Assembly (NCBI GenBank): GCA_050246945.1
Contig: JBFWVC010000004.1
Location: 186,001-250,000 of the forward strand
Source: JAEUMD01 sp050246945
Lineage (GTDB): Bacteria > Pseudomonadota > Alphaproteobacteria > Rhizobiales > Hyphomicrobiaceae
Length of the DNA stretch: 64,000 nt
Direction: 5' to 3'
In this document: one piece after another, positions 19,913-28,873 of the stretch
Numbering within the stretch: position 1 is the first letter of the stretch
Layout: each line of letters begins with the position of its first letter
Position numbers and translations under genes: made by a program
The notes under the pieces: generated by a model
Told to the model about the DNA's origin: nothing
Seen by the model: the letters and a program-made list of their open reading frames with translations, nothing else
The model's database searches: none

Positions 19913-20920
19913 TCAGTTGTTGGCGGCGACTGCGGCGCCGATCAGGTCCTTGCCGATGTCGGCTTCGAACTTCGACCAGACCGGCTTCATCGTGTCGACC
20001 CATGCCTTGCGCTGCTCGGCGGTCAGCTCGCGCACCTTGCCACCGGCCTTGATAATGTTCTCGCGGTTGGCGGCTTCCTGCTTCGTGACGCTCTCGTTGG
20101 CGGCCTTCGTGACCTCGTCGGCGATCTTGATGAACTGGTCGCGTACGTCAGGCTTGAGGCCATCCAGGAACTCGTTGGTCGTGACCAGAAGATAGGCAAG
20201 CAGCTGGTGGTTGGTCTCGGTGATGCCGTCCTGAACCTCGAAGAACTTCTGCGTATAGGTGTTGGACCAGGTATTCTCCTGCCCGTCGACGACGCCCGTC
20301 TGCAGCGCGCCATAGACTTCCTTGAAGGCGAGCTTCTGGGCGTTGGCGCCCAACGCCTCGATCATCGCGACGGCGACATCGGAGGTTTGAACGCGGAACT
20401 TCAGACCCTTGGCGTCGGTCGGAAGAATGAGCGGCACCTTGGCGGAAAATTGCTTGAGGCCCGAGGTCCAGTAGCCGAGACCGACATAACCCTTGTCGAG
20501 CATCGCCTTGTCGGAGAGAAGGCCCTTGCCCTCCTTGCTAGCGTAGAACTTGTCGACAGCGGCGAGGTCCTTGAACAGGAACGGCAGGTCGAACAGGCGG
20601 TATTTAAGGGTATAGGCCTCGAACTTCGAGAGCGAGGGGGCGGCAAGCTGGACGTCGCCCAGCAAGAGCGCCTCCATGACCTTATCGTCGTCATAAAGTG
20701 TGGAGTTGGCAAAGACCTCCATGCAGGCCTTGCCGTTCATTTCCTCGTTGACGCGCTTGGCGAACAGGGTGGCCGCGTCACCCTTCGGGTGGCCGGTCGC
20801 CTTGACGACGTGGCTGAACTTGATCACCACTTCGCCCTTGTCGCAATTGGCGTGAGCAGGCGCAGCGGCGGCCAGGGCGACACCGCTCACGATCGCGGCG
20901 GCGATGAATGACTTGCGCAT
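19913..20920 (-). CDS. dctP: TRAP transporter substrate-binding protein DctP
   Basis: A periplasmic 335-residue protein with a cleaved signal peptide (MRKSFIAAAIVSGVALAAAA, then HANC). It shows typical DctP features: VVIKFSHVVKATGHPKGDAA at the N-terminus, the conserved Arg that binds the carboxylate in GLKFRVQTSDVAVAMIEALG, and EVYGALQTGVVDGQENTWSN. It captures an organic acid and hands it to DctQM. A sigma-54 promoter lies about 72-90 bases upstream, and dctB-dctD are the next genes upstream, so control by phosphorylated DctD is very likely. GGAGG precedes the ATG. Confidence 0.94.
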   Translation of the reverse strand: MRKSFIAAAIVSGVALAAAAPAHANCDKGEVVIKFSHVVKATGHPKGDAATLFAKRVNEEMNGKACMEVFANSTLYDDDKVMEALLLGDVQLAAPSLSKFEAYTLKYRLFDLPFLFKDLAAVDKFYASKEGKGLLSDKAMLDKGYVGLGYWTSGLKQFSAKVPLILPTDAKGLKFRVQTSDVAVAMIEALGANAQKLAFKEVYGALQTGVVDGQENTWSNTYTQKFFEVQDGITETNHQLLAYLLVTTNEFLDGLKPDVRDQFIKIADEVTKAANESVTKQEAANRENIIKAGGKVRELTAEQRKAWVDTMKPVWSKFEADIGKDLIGAAVAANN

Positions 20921-21254
20921 TACGTTTCCTCCGAATTTTGCGCTTCCCGGGCGCAGCGCCAGTTTGCTGGCTGCCGCACCTCCAAGGTTGACGATACGTT
21001 AACAGCAACCGCTGTGCCAAGTGTGCGCCGCCAACTATGTGCTCAACAAACTTAGCGGCAACCCCATGCCGACGCGCAGAAATCAGACTTCGAGCATGTT
21101 CCACGCCTGCAATGGCTCGCGCGGCACGCGGCGGCGATGTAACGTGATTCACCCATCGACCCGGCGTGCATGTGTGGAGAGGGTGACAAAACCCTCAATC
21201 GGCGACGTCGTGACGGGCTCATTCGCCGGCGCCGAGAAGCACCGGCTGCGCGCC
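20921..21254. other. Intergenic control region of the dct operon, 334 bp
   Basis: It lies between dctD and dctP on the minus strand. It contains the sigma-54 promoter at 21004-21019. A short inverted repeat, GAGGGT and ACCCTC at 21179-21196, could be an activator site or the end of the dctBD transcript. No other gene is seen. Confidence 0.45.
21004..21019 (-). promoter_or_regulatory. Sigma-54 (RpoN) promoter for dctPQM
   Basis: On the minus strand the sequence reads TGGCACAGCGGTTGCT, an exact match to the RpoN consensus TGGCAC-N5-TTGC[A/T], with the invariant GG and GC correctly spaced. Transcription would start about 72 bases before the dctP ATG. The adjacent dctD encodes an activator with the GAFTGA loop needed to contact sigma-54. 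Confidence 0.85.
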
Positions 21255-22619
21255 TCATGGCGCTTCGGCCTCCTCGTCGGAAGGCGGGCGGCCCAGACCG
21301 TAGCGCCGCATCTTCTCGTACAGCGTCTTGCGTGACACGCCGAGGCATTCGTAGGTGGCTTTCAGGCTATTGCCGTTGGCCAGAAGCGTGTCGGCGATGA
21401 TCTGGCATTCGACACGGGCAAGTTGCTCCGCCAGAGAAGCCGACCCCGCCGGCCTTTCCTCCCGGACGAGCTCGCGGCCGTCAATCTCCAGGGCCAGGCC
21501 GAGCGCAAATCTGACAGCTGAATTCTGCAACTCGCGCACGTTGCCGGGCCAGTTGTGGGCGATCAGCAGGGCGACATGTGCGGGCGAGATGGCGGGGGCT
21601 TCAGTCTTGAAGCGGGCAGCCGCCTGTTCGACGAAGACCTGAAAAAGTATCGGAATGTCGTCGCGGCGCTCGCGCAAAGGAGGTATGGACAGGGTCAGGA
21701 CGTTCAAGCGGTAATAGAGATCCTCGCGGAAGGTGCCGCGGGCGGAGGCTGCTTTCAGGTCCTCCTTGGTGGCTGCGATGACGCGCACGTCTATAGGGCG
21801 CTCTTCGTTGGCGCCCAGACGCACGATCCGGCGGTCCTGCAGGACACGCAGCAGCTTGATCTGCAACTCGATCGGCATACTTTCGATCTCGTCGAGAAAA
21901 AGGGTGCCTCCGTTGGCATATTCGAGTTTGCCCATGCGCGCCTTGGCGGCGCCCGTGAAGGCGCCCGGCTCGTGGCCGAACAGCTCGCTCTCTATTACCG
22001 CTTCGGGCAGTGCGCCGCAGTTGATCGGCACAAAGCGGCTTTTCGCTCGCGGACCAAAGTCGTGCAGGCTGCGGGCGACAAGCTCCTTGCCGGTTCCAGT
22101 CTCGCCGAATACCAGCACGTCAGCGTCGGTGGCCGCAAAGCTCGTCACTTGGGCTTTCAAGAGCTGGATCTGGCGCGTACGGCCGACCAGCACCTGGTCG
22201 ATACCGGTGCGATGCGCGAGTTGCGCTTTCAGCGTGCGGTTCTCGATGACGAGGCGTCGCTTCTCCAGGGCGCGGCCGGCTGCGTCGGCGAGCGTCTCGG
22301 CGGCGAACGGCTTCTCGATGAAATCATATGCGCCGGAGCGGATGGCCTCGACGGCCATCGGGATGTCGCCATGGCCGGTGACGAGAATTACTGGAATCTC
22401 AGGATCGACGGCCAAAACCCGGCCCAACACTTCCAGGCCGCTGATGCGCGGCATCTTGATGTCGGAGATGACGACGCCGTCGAAAGTTCGGGAGATTGCT
22501 GCAAGTGCCTCCTCGCCGTCGCCGAAATCATGAATTTCAAAGTCCGAAAGCTCGAGTCCCTGGCGGGTTGCGGCCCGCAGTTCCGGCTCGTCGTCGATCA
22601 GGATGATGTGACGGTTCAT
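21255..22619 (-). CDS. dctD: Sigma-54-dependent response regulator, DctD type
   Basis: NtrC-family activator of 454 residues. Receiver domain 1-120 has the acidic pair Asp9/Asp10, phosphoacceptor Asp53 (VISDIKMP) and Lys103. The AAA+ domain at 140-380 has Walker A GETGTGKE at 172-179, the sigma-54 contact loop GAFTGA at 219-224 and GGTLFLDEIESMP. A Fis-type HTH closes the protein (SLKATYECLGVSRKTLYEKM). Its ATG overlaps the TGA of dctB (ATGA), so kinase and regulator are made together. It very likely activates the dctP promoter in response to external dicarboxylate sensed by DctB. Confidence 0.94.
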   Translation of the reverse strand: MNRHIILIDDEPELRAATRQGLELSDFEIHDFGDGEEALAAISRTFDGVVISDIKMPRISGLEVLGRVLAVDPEIPVILVTGHGDIPMAVEAIRSGAYDFIEKPFAAETLADAAGRALEKRRLVIENRTLKAQLAHRTGIDQVLVGRTRQIQLLKAQVTSFAATDADVLVFGETGTGKELVARSLHDFGPRAKSRFVPINCGALPEAVIESELFGHEPGAFTGAAKARMGKLEYANGGTLFLDEIESMPIELQIKLLRVLQDRRIVRLGANEERPIDVRVIAATKEDLKAASARGTFREDLYYRLNVLTLSIPPLRERRDDIPILFQVFVEQAAARFKTEAPAISPAHVALLIAHNWPGNVRELQNSAVRFALGLALEIDGRELVREERPAGSASLAEQLARVECQIIADTLLANGNSLKATYECLGVSRKTLYEKMRRYGLGRPPSDEEAEAP

Positions 22620-24508
22620 GCAGCATTCTCGGCTTGGGTGCGGGCGGGCAGCAGGCGCACTTCGAAGACGGCGCCAACGTGCTCACCGTTGCGTGCGGTG
22701 ATGGTGCCGCCGAACTGCTGGACGATGCCGTAGGTGATCGACAGGCCAAGGCCGAGACCGGCGCCGACCTCCTTGGTGGTGAAGAACGGATCAAAAACGC
22801 TAGCCATGCTTTCGGGTGGGATGCCGGGCCCGGTGTCCGCGACGGCGATGGCCACCGCCTCTGCGTCTTCGACGACCCTTATGGTCAATTGCTTCTCGGC
22901 GCTGTCGGCCATCGCATCGAGCGAGTTGGAGATCAGATTGACCATGACCTGCTGGAGGCGAACCTCGCCTGCGATAGCCTGTACACCGGGCTCGGGCACT
23001 TCAACATGGATGGTCGCGCCGCTTGCATCGATGCGGCGGTTGAGCAAGGCGATCGATTCCTCGATCGCGCGCAGCACAAGCGTCGGCTTTACGGTGGTGG
23101 GCTCCTTGCGCGCGTAGGTCCGCAAGTGGCGGATGATGCGTGCCATGCGTTCCGTGAGTTCGACGATCAGGCCGAGGTTGGCGTTGGCCGTTTCGTAGCG
23201 CTCGCGCTCCATGAATTTGCGCGCGTTGTCGGCGTAAGAGCGAATGGCTGCCAGAGGCTGGTTCAGCTCGTGGCTCAAGCCTGCCGACATCTGGCCCAGA
23301 GCCGCGAGCTTACTTGCCTGGACAAGCTCGGATTGTGTCTGGCGCAGTTCGTTCTCGGTACGGCGGCGCTCGGTGACTTCCGCCTCGAGCTGGCGGTTGG
23401 CGCGGGTCAGCTCATCGGTTCTCAGCGCCACGCGATGCTCCAACTCGGCGTTGACGGATGCCTGAATCTGGAGCCTCTCGGCGACGCGGCGGCGGTGCTG
23501 ATAAATGGCGATCGCGGCAAGTGTCAATGCCGCCAGAGTGGCGAGTGTCAGGGCGATGGCGGCATTGACCTGGCGGCTCACGCTGCGTGTGTTGGCGAGG
23601 ATGTGGATCGTCCAGCCTGCATCGGGCATGGCGCGCGACTGCATCAGGTACTCGGTCTTGGAAAGTGAGCCGGGCACTGCCTGCGTTTCAGACGGAGCAA
23701 CGCCGGTGTCGGTTGCGCCCGCCGGCCGCTCCAGCGTGATGAGTCGCCCAATCGAGTCAACGGCGGTCCCGTCCTGGGCGAGGGGCTTCAGCAGGCGGCC
23801 GTCATAGCGGCGCTGCATGGAGATCCGCTCGCGGGCCTCTTCGCTCAGAGGCGTCAGTGTTCTCATCACCCAATGAGGCTGGCTGGATAGGAAGATGACG
23901 CCATCCTCGTCGACGACCATGATCTCATGATCGGATGCGCGCCAGGCGGCCTCAAGCTGGCCTACCTGCACCTTCACGACCGCGACGCCGACGACATAGC
24001 GGCCGTCGAAGATCGGATGAGCAAAATAGTAACCGCGCTCGCCCGACGTGGTGCCTAGCGCGAAGTAGCGTCCGAGACGCCCCTTCATCGCCTCAATAAA
24101 ATATGGACGGAAGCTGAAGTTCTGGCCGACGAAGCTGCGGGTCTGATCATGGTTGGAGGCGGCGACCGTCAAGCCGGCTGTGTTCATGAGGTAGATGTCG
24201 GAGGCGTCGGTCACGCGCGCAAGCCGGGCAAGCTCTTCGTTCGTTTCCGTCATCTCCTCCGGCGAGGCGGCGCGGGTGACGATGCGGACGAGACGGGGAT
24301 TGTGCGAGAGCAACAGGGGGGTGCTCTGGTGCTTGGCAAGCTCGCCCGAAAGCGTTTCGGCAACGAGTGTGAGGACGTGTGCGCTGCTGTCGGCGAGATC
24401 TGCCAGCGCGCGTGCGCGGGTCCAGTGCATGACGGGTACGAGCGTTGCGGCGAGCAACAGCATCGCTGACAGCGCCGCCACGACGAGCGGGGCGCGGTGT
24501 TGTGACAT
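22616..24508 (-). CDS. dctB: Sensor histidine kinase, DctB type
   Basis: An inner-membrane kinase of 630 residues: one membrane segment near the N-terminus (APLVVAALSAMLLLAATLV), a periplasmic double-Cache/PDC sensor (SFRPYFIEAMKGRLGRYFAL, GYYFAHPIFDGRYVVGVAVV), a second membrane segment and a coiled-coil linker (RANRQLEAEVTERRRTENEL). Then come the HisKA box GLSHELNQPLAAIRSYADNA and the ATPase domain with DTGPGIPPE and TTKEVGAGLGLGLSI. The PDC domain of DctB binds succinate and malate in known family members. The start MSQHRAP at 24508 was chosen because it places the first membrane segment directly after the start. Confidence 0.92.
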   Translation of the reverse strand: MSQHRAPLVVAALSAMLLLAATLVPVMHWTRARALADLADSSAHVLTLVAETLSGELAKHQSTPLLLSHNPRLVRIVTRAASPEEMTETNEELARLARVTDASDIYLMNTAGLTVAASNHDQTRSFVGQNFSFRPYFIEAMKGRLGRYFALGTTSGERGYYFAHPIFDGRYVVGVAVVKVQVGQLEAAWRASDHEIMVVDEDGVIFLSSQPHWVMRTLTPLSEEARERISMQRRYDGRLLKPLAQDGTAVDSIGRLITLERPAGATDTGVAPSETQAVPGSLSKTEYLMQSRAMPDAGWTIHILANTRSVSRQVNAAIALTLATLAALTLAAIAIYQHRRRVAERLQIQASVNAELEHRVALRTDELTRANRQLEAEVTERRRTENELRQTQSELVQASKLAALGQMSAGLSHELNQPLAAIRSYADNARKFMERERYETANANLGLIVELTERMARIIRHLRTYARKEPTTVKPTLVLRAIEESIALLNRRIDASGATIHVEVPEPGVQAIAGEVRLQQVMVNLISNSLDAMADSAEKQLTIRVVEDAEAVAIAVADTGPGIPPESMASVFDPFFTTKEVGAGLGLGLSITYGIVQQFGGTITARNGEHVGAVFEVRLLPARTQAENAA

Positions 24509-24640
24509 CGGCGTGGTGTCGCTTGCCAGGACGCGGATCCTCTTAACGGTGACGTGTCGAATGTTGCGCATTCTTACGGCACACTGCAAGGCCGAGCGGG
24601 ATGTGACGGGCGGATGTCCGGGAACGTTATGAATACAAGA

Positions 24641-24676
24641 AAAAGGAGCGCAGCAGGGCTCTGCCGCACTCCTTTT
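24641..24676 (-). terminator. Intrinsic terminator of rne
   Basis: On the minus strand an AAGGAG-containing stem closes with CTCC and runs directly into TTTTTCTTG. The 14-bp stem has two mismatches and a short AGCC-type loop. It begins 64 bases after the rne stop, which fits a rho-independent terminator for rne and also insulates dctB. Confidence 0.8.
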
Positions 24677-24740
24677 GCAAACGGCTCGGGTGGATTCAGC
24701 AACGCTGCGTCCGGGAGACCGTCATTCGCTCGTGCCGCTG

Positions 24741-27700
24741 TCAGTTGCCGAAGCGGCGCTGCCACCAGCCTTTGCGAACGGGAGCCTCGGGGGTGTCCGA
24801 GAGGTTTTCGTTGCTGCTCGTGGCTGCGCCGGGCGATACGACGACACGCTCGATTTTCGGCGCCGCGGCCGCGAGTTCCCCGCGCGGTGTGCGCGGCGTT
24901 TCTGCACTGGAGGACGCGTCAGAAGTGGTGGCTGCGCCGTCCTGGCTGGCTGCGGCATCAGGCTCGACCGCGGCCATCTCGATTGCAGGTTGCGGTGCGG
25001 CATCACTCCGTTCAGTCTCGATCTCGACGGCTTGGGACGGTGCCGCGGGGCTCGCCTGGGCAGCGCGTCGGTTCGCCTCCGGCTCGGTATGACCGCTGAT
25101 CGTTTCAGTCACGGGCTCTGCGGTATCGCTACTGGAGGGCTCGCTGAAGCGATTGTCACCGGCTTGTGCATCGATTGCCGGAGCGTTGGTAGACACGTCG
25201 TCTCCGGATGTCACTTCGTCAATCGCATCATCGGTCTCGCCGTCGACGTCTTCAGAGCTGTCGGGGCTGCCGGCCTGGGTGGACTGCTCGAGGCGCTCTC
25301 GATTGCGACGACCACCACGGCGTCCACGGCGTCTGCGACGGCGCTGTGCGCCGGAACCCTCGCTGCTTTCCTGTGGCTGACCGGGCTCGCGTTCAGCGCG
25401 CGCTTCCTCGGCGCTTTCATCGCCAAATTCATCGTCTGCGCCATCCTCGCCGCTGTCGGCGGTGTCGTCATCCCGATCTTCATCCTCGTCGCCTGCCCGG
25501 GTTTCGCGGTCGTGGCGGTCGTCGCGATCCTCGCGCTCGCCGCGGCGTCCACGGCGACGGCGACGGCGGCGGCGGCGGTTGTCGCCCTCCCCGCGCTCCG
25601 AACGTTCGCCACGCGTCGACCGCTCGTCGCCGGTTTCCGCCTCGGCATTGATTTCCTCGGCTTCATCCTGGATCTCGGTATCCTCGTCCTCGAAGCCCCA
25701 ATCCATGTTGACGGCGGCTTTCTCAGGCCGGCGGTGATGCTGGGCCGGCGCCGGTCCCTTCTCGATTGCGAAATTGGCACCTTGCATCTTGTCCGAGCCC
25801 TCGACCAATATCGGCATGCCGTGGCGGGTCTCCATGTCGTTGATGAAGGAACGCTTCTTGTTGAGGATGTAGAGCGCGACAGTCGGTGTGGTTACCGCGG
25901 TGAGCGAGGCGTGGGTGCCTGCCATCACTGCGTCCTCCAGGCCTCGCAAAACCGCGAGTGCGACGCTTTCCACGGAGCGGATGATGCCTGTGCCCTGGCA
26001 ATGCGGGCACTGTGAAGTCGATCCCTCCAAGACGCCCGTGCGCAGGCGTTGGCGCGACATCTCCAATAGTCCAAAGTGGCTTATGCGTCCGACCTGGATG
26101 CGGGCGCGGTCGTGCTTGAGGGCTTCCTTGAGGCGGCGCTCCACGGTGCGGTTGTTGCGCTTTTCCTCCATGTCGATGAAGTCGATGACGATGAGGCCGG
26201 CAAGGTCGCGCAGCTTCAACTGGCGGGCGATCTCCTCGGCGGCCTCGCAATTCGTCACGAGCGCCGTTTCCTCGATGGAGAATTCCCGCGTTGCCTTGCC
26301 AGAGTTGACATCGATGGCGACGAGCGCCTCCGTCTGGTTGATGACGAGGTAGCCGCCAGACTTCAACGTTACGTAGGGCGAGAACATCGCGTTCAGCTGG
26401 CGTTCGATCTGGAAACGCGTGAACAGCGGCTCAGGTTGCTTGAAGTGGATGACGTTCTTGGCATGGCTCGGCATGAGCATGCGCATGAAGTCCTTGGCGT
26501 CACGGTGGGCGTCATCGCCGGCGACAATCACTTCCTCGACGTCCTTGTTGTAGAGGTCGCGGATCGAACGCTTGATCAAGTTGCCTTCCTCATAGACGAG
26601 ACTCGGCGCGGTCGATTGCAGCGTGAGCTCGCGGACGCTCTCCCACAGACGGAGCAGATACTCAAAGTCGCGCTTGATCTCCTGCTTTGTGCGCGCCGCA
26701 CCGGCAGTGCGGATGATGAGGCCCATGCCTTCCGGCACGTCCAGCTCGGCTGCGATCGCCTTGAGGCGTTTGCGGTCCTGCGGCTGCGTGATCTTGCGCG
26801 AAATGCCGCCGCCGCGCGCTGTGTTGGGCATCAGGACGGTATAGCGCCCGGCGAGCGAGAGGTAGGTCGTCAGTGCCGCGCCCTTATTGCCGCGCTCCTC
26901 CTTAACGACCTGGATCAGCACGACCTGGCGACGCTTCATCACCTCCTGGATCTTGTAGCTGCGCGGGCGCCTGCGGGGGCGCGAGGGCAGCTCCTCCATT
27001 GCGTCCTCCGAGCCGACCTGCTCGACGGATTCTTCTGCATCGCTGCTAGCGGCCTCCGCGACGGAGCGTGCCACCTCGCGCACGCCTTGATCCTCGACTA
27101 GCCCGTGCGGTTCTGGAGAGTCGCGGTCGAGATCGGCTTCGGATACTTCCGTTCCGCCGTTGCCGTTGGGCGCGCTGCCACGCGCGAGCGCTGCGTCTGT
27201 CATGGCGTCGGACGCTTCGGCTTCCGGCTCGCCTCCATCGGCGCCTCGTGACTCGACGATCTCGCCACCGACTTCGGTGCTCAGGCGCTCCTCGTGGGCA
27301 AGTCCGCGATCCTCGGCCAGCCTTCGCGGTGTCTGAGCCTCGGCGTCCAAAAGCTCCACGCCGCTTGTTGGTCGAGGCAGTTCGCCGATATCGGGGTTGT
27401 CATTATCCCCGACGCCGTCGCTATCGCCACCTTCGTGGCGATCGACGGCTTCGGCATGGACATCGGTCACCTCGGCTTCATCGTCGTCGCCATGGTCGAT
27501 GTCGTCGTCTTCATCATCGTCTTCTTCGTCATGCTCGCCTTCGGAGCCCTGGCGGGCCTGTTTGCGCGCAGCCTTGGCGGCGGCACGGGCCGCCTCGCGA
27601 CGAGCGCGGGCCTCGGCACGCGCTTCGGCGGCTGCTTCCTCGGCGGCCTCTGCAGCAGCCTCCTCCTCAAGGAGCGCCTGCCGATCAGCGATTGGTATCT

Positions 27701-27944
27701 GATAGTAGTCGGGATGGATCTCGTTGAAGGCGAGGAAGCCGTGGCGGTTGCCGCCGTAATCGACGAAAGCCGCCTGGAGCGACGGCTCGACGCGTGTCAC
27801 CTTGGCAAGGTAGATGTTGCCACGCAGTTGTTTTCTCGCGGCGGATTCATAGTCGAATTCCTCTACGCGACCCCCGCGCAGCACCACGACCCGAGTCTCC
27901 TCGGGGTGCGTGGCATCGATAAGCATCTTGTTGGTTTCAGCCAT
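24741..27944 (-). CDS. rne: Ribonuclease E
   Basis: The central endonuclease for mRNA decay and rRNA/tRNA maturation, here 1067 residues. An S1 domain starts at about residue 35 (GNIYLAKVTRVEPSLQAAFV). As in other Alphaproteobacteria it is split by a long acidic and Ala-rich insert (roughly 75-330). The catalytic region follows (DVNSGKATREFSIEETAL, VIDFIDMEEKRNN with metal-binding Asp residues) and the Zn-link Cys pair is in CPHCQGTG. The last 350 residues are a disordered scaffold with Arg-rich blocks that bind RNA and degradosome partners. The start MAETNKMLIDATHPEET at 27944 follows GGAGGA. Confidence 0.97.
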   Translation of the reverse strand: MAETNKMLIDATHPEETRVVVLRGGRVEEFDYESAARKQLRGNIYLAKVTRVEPSLQAAFVDYGGNRHGFLAFNEIHPDYYQIPIADRQALLEEEAAAEAAEEAAAEARAEARARREAARAAAKAARKQARQGSEGEHDEEDDDEDDDIDHGDDDEAEVTDVHAEAVDRHEGGDSDGVGDNDNPDIGELPRPTSGVELLDAEAQTPRRLAEDRGLAHEERLSTEVGGEIVESRGADGGEPEAEASDAMTDAALARGSAPNGNGGTEVSEADLDRDSPEPHGLVEDQGVREVARSVAEAASSDAEESVEQVGSEDAMEELPSRPRRRPRSYKIQEVMKRRQVVLIQVVKEERGNKGAALTTYLSLAGRYTVLMPNTARGGGISRKITQPQDRKRLKAIAAELDVPEGMGLIIRTAGAARTKQEIKRDFEYLLRLWESVRELTLQSTAPSLVYEEGNLIKRSIRDLYNKDVEEVIVAGDDAHRDAKDFMRMLMPSHAKNVIHFKQPEPLFTRFQIERQLNAMFSPYVTLKSGGYLVINQTEALVAIDVNSGKATREFSIEETALVTNCEAAEEIARQLKLRDLAGLIVIDFIDMEEKRNNRTVERRLKEALKHDRARIQVGRISHFGLLEMSRQRLRTGVLEGSTSQCPHCQGTGIIRSVESVALAVLRGLEDAVMAGTHASLTAVTTPTVALYILNKKRSFINDMETRHGMPILVEGSDKMQGANFAIEKGPAPAQHHRRPEKAAVNMDWGFEDEDTEIQDEAEEINAEAETGDERSTRGERSERGEGDNRRRRRRRRRGRRGEREDRDDRHDRETRAGDEDEDRDDDTADSGEDGADDEFGDESAEEARAEREPGQPQESSEGSGAQRRRRRRGRRGGRRNRERLEQSTQAGSPDSSEDVDGETDDAIDEVTSGDDVSTNAPAIDAQAGDNRFSEPSSSDTAEPVTETISGHTEPEANRRAAQASPAAPSQAVEIETERSDAAPQPAIEMAAVEPDAAASQDGAATTSDASSSAETPRTPRGELAAAAPKIERVVVSPGAATSSNENLSDTPEAPVRKGWWQRRFGN

Positions 27945-28873
27945 TTTGCGAAGTCCTCCGCGCGGAGGCGTGCCTGCCGTCGGCGCCAAGCGTCATGGCC
28001 AGCGATGTGGCATGCGACACGGCCGCGCGATGTTGTCTTAAGGGTTGAAAGATTGTGCGAAACGTAAGCGTGGGCGCATGGCTCGCCCGGACCGGCCAGG
28101 GCCGGCCCACACAGAACCGGCGCCTCAGGGGCTGCGGTCTGCTCTGAACGATTCATGCGGATGACTGGCATTTGTCCTGTCTCTCGGGTGCTGCTTTGGG
28201 CCCTGTGTGCCATCGGGCATTCCGAGCCGGCAGCAGCGTGGCCGAGCCGAGGCCGGCTGCGGCGCGAGTTCATTCGAGGCCCGGGATAGACGGGGCCTCT
28301 CGTCGGTACCGGGTCGTACGCGGACCCGAAATTCTGAAGCAAAACCGCCTCTGATCGCACGAGCGATCAATGCACGCTTCAGTTCGCGCCTACCGGAATG
28401 AACGGCCTGCCGGGTTCCCAGATTTGCCGGAGAAATCTCCGGCCGGGCGCAAAGCGCTCCGGGTCGGGCAGCAGCCAGTCCGGCACTACGCGGGCTCTCG
28501 GCAAGGCAACGTTCACTAGCCCGAGGAAAGCCGAGGCCGGAGGCTCACGAAGAGCCTTGATCCAAGACGCACCTCAAGTTCCGGTGTGCAGTTTCGTTCG
28601 TTCGATCAGCGCGCACGACTGGTGGTGCGCTGCCGGCGAAGTGACTGCCCCAACCAGCCGCGCGTCGCGGCATTCGGGCTTCCGGTCCAAACAGGCTAGG
28701 GCGAACATAGTCGCCACAGAGCGACACAAACTTGTACGGGTTCACCTAATCGATGGCAAGGGTGATATAAGCGACCAATGCACCAATATCCGTGGTGATT
28801 TGGTCGATGATTGCGGCGTGAATGACAAAAAAGTGTAAATTCTCATCAGTTTATGGGGCATTCGACGTAGTCA
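27945..28873. other. Intergenic region between rne and amiC, 929 bp
   Basis: The two genes diverge from here, so both promoters should lie inside. Open frames are short and unlike coding sequence. The main structure is a perfect hairpin at 28426-28443 (GCCGGAGA, TCTCCGGC), followed by further GC-rich self-complementary stretches to about 28475. In the rne direction this would be 480 bases upstream of the start codon, so a long structured leader is possible but not shown. Confidence 0.35.

Noticed and set aside
25200..27730. Long open frames on the plus strand inside rne with hydrophobic translations
   Set aside because: They are the antisense of the acidic and Arg-rich low-complexity parts of RNase E, which produce artificial Val/Ala/Leu/Ser-rich frames.
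28398..28838. Plus-strand frame of 146 codons upstream of amiC
   Set aside because: Composition (many Ser, Arg, Gly, scattered Cys and Trp) is not protein-like, and it spans a perfect hairpin at 28426-28443.
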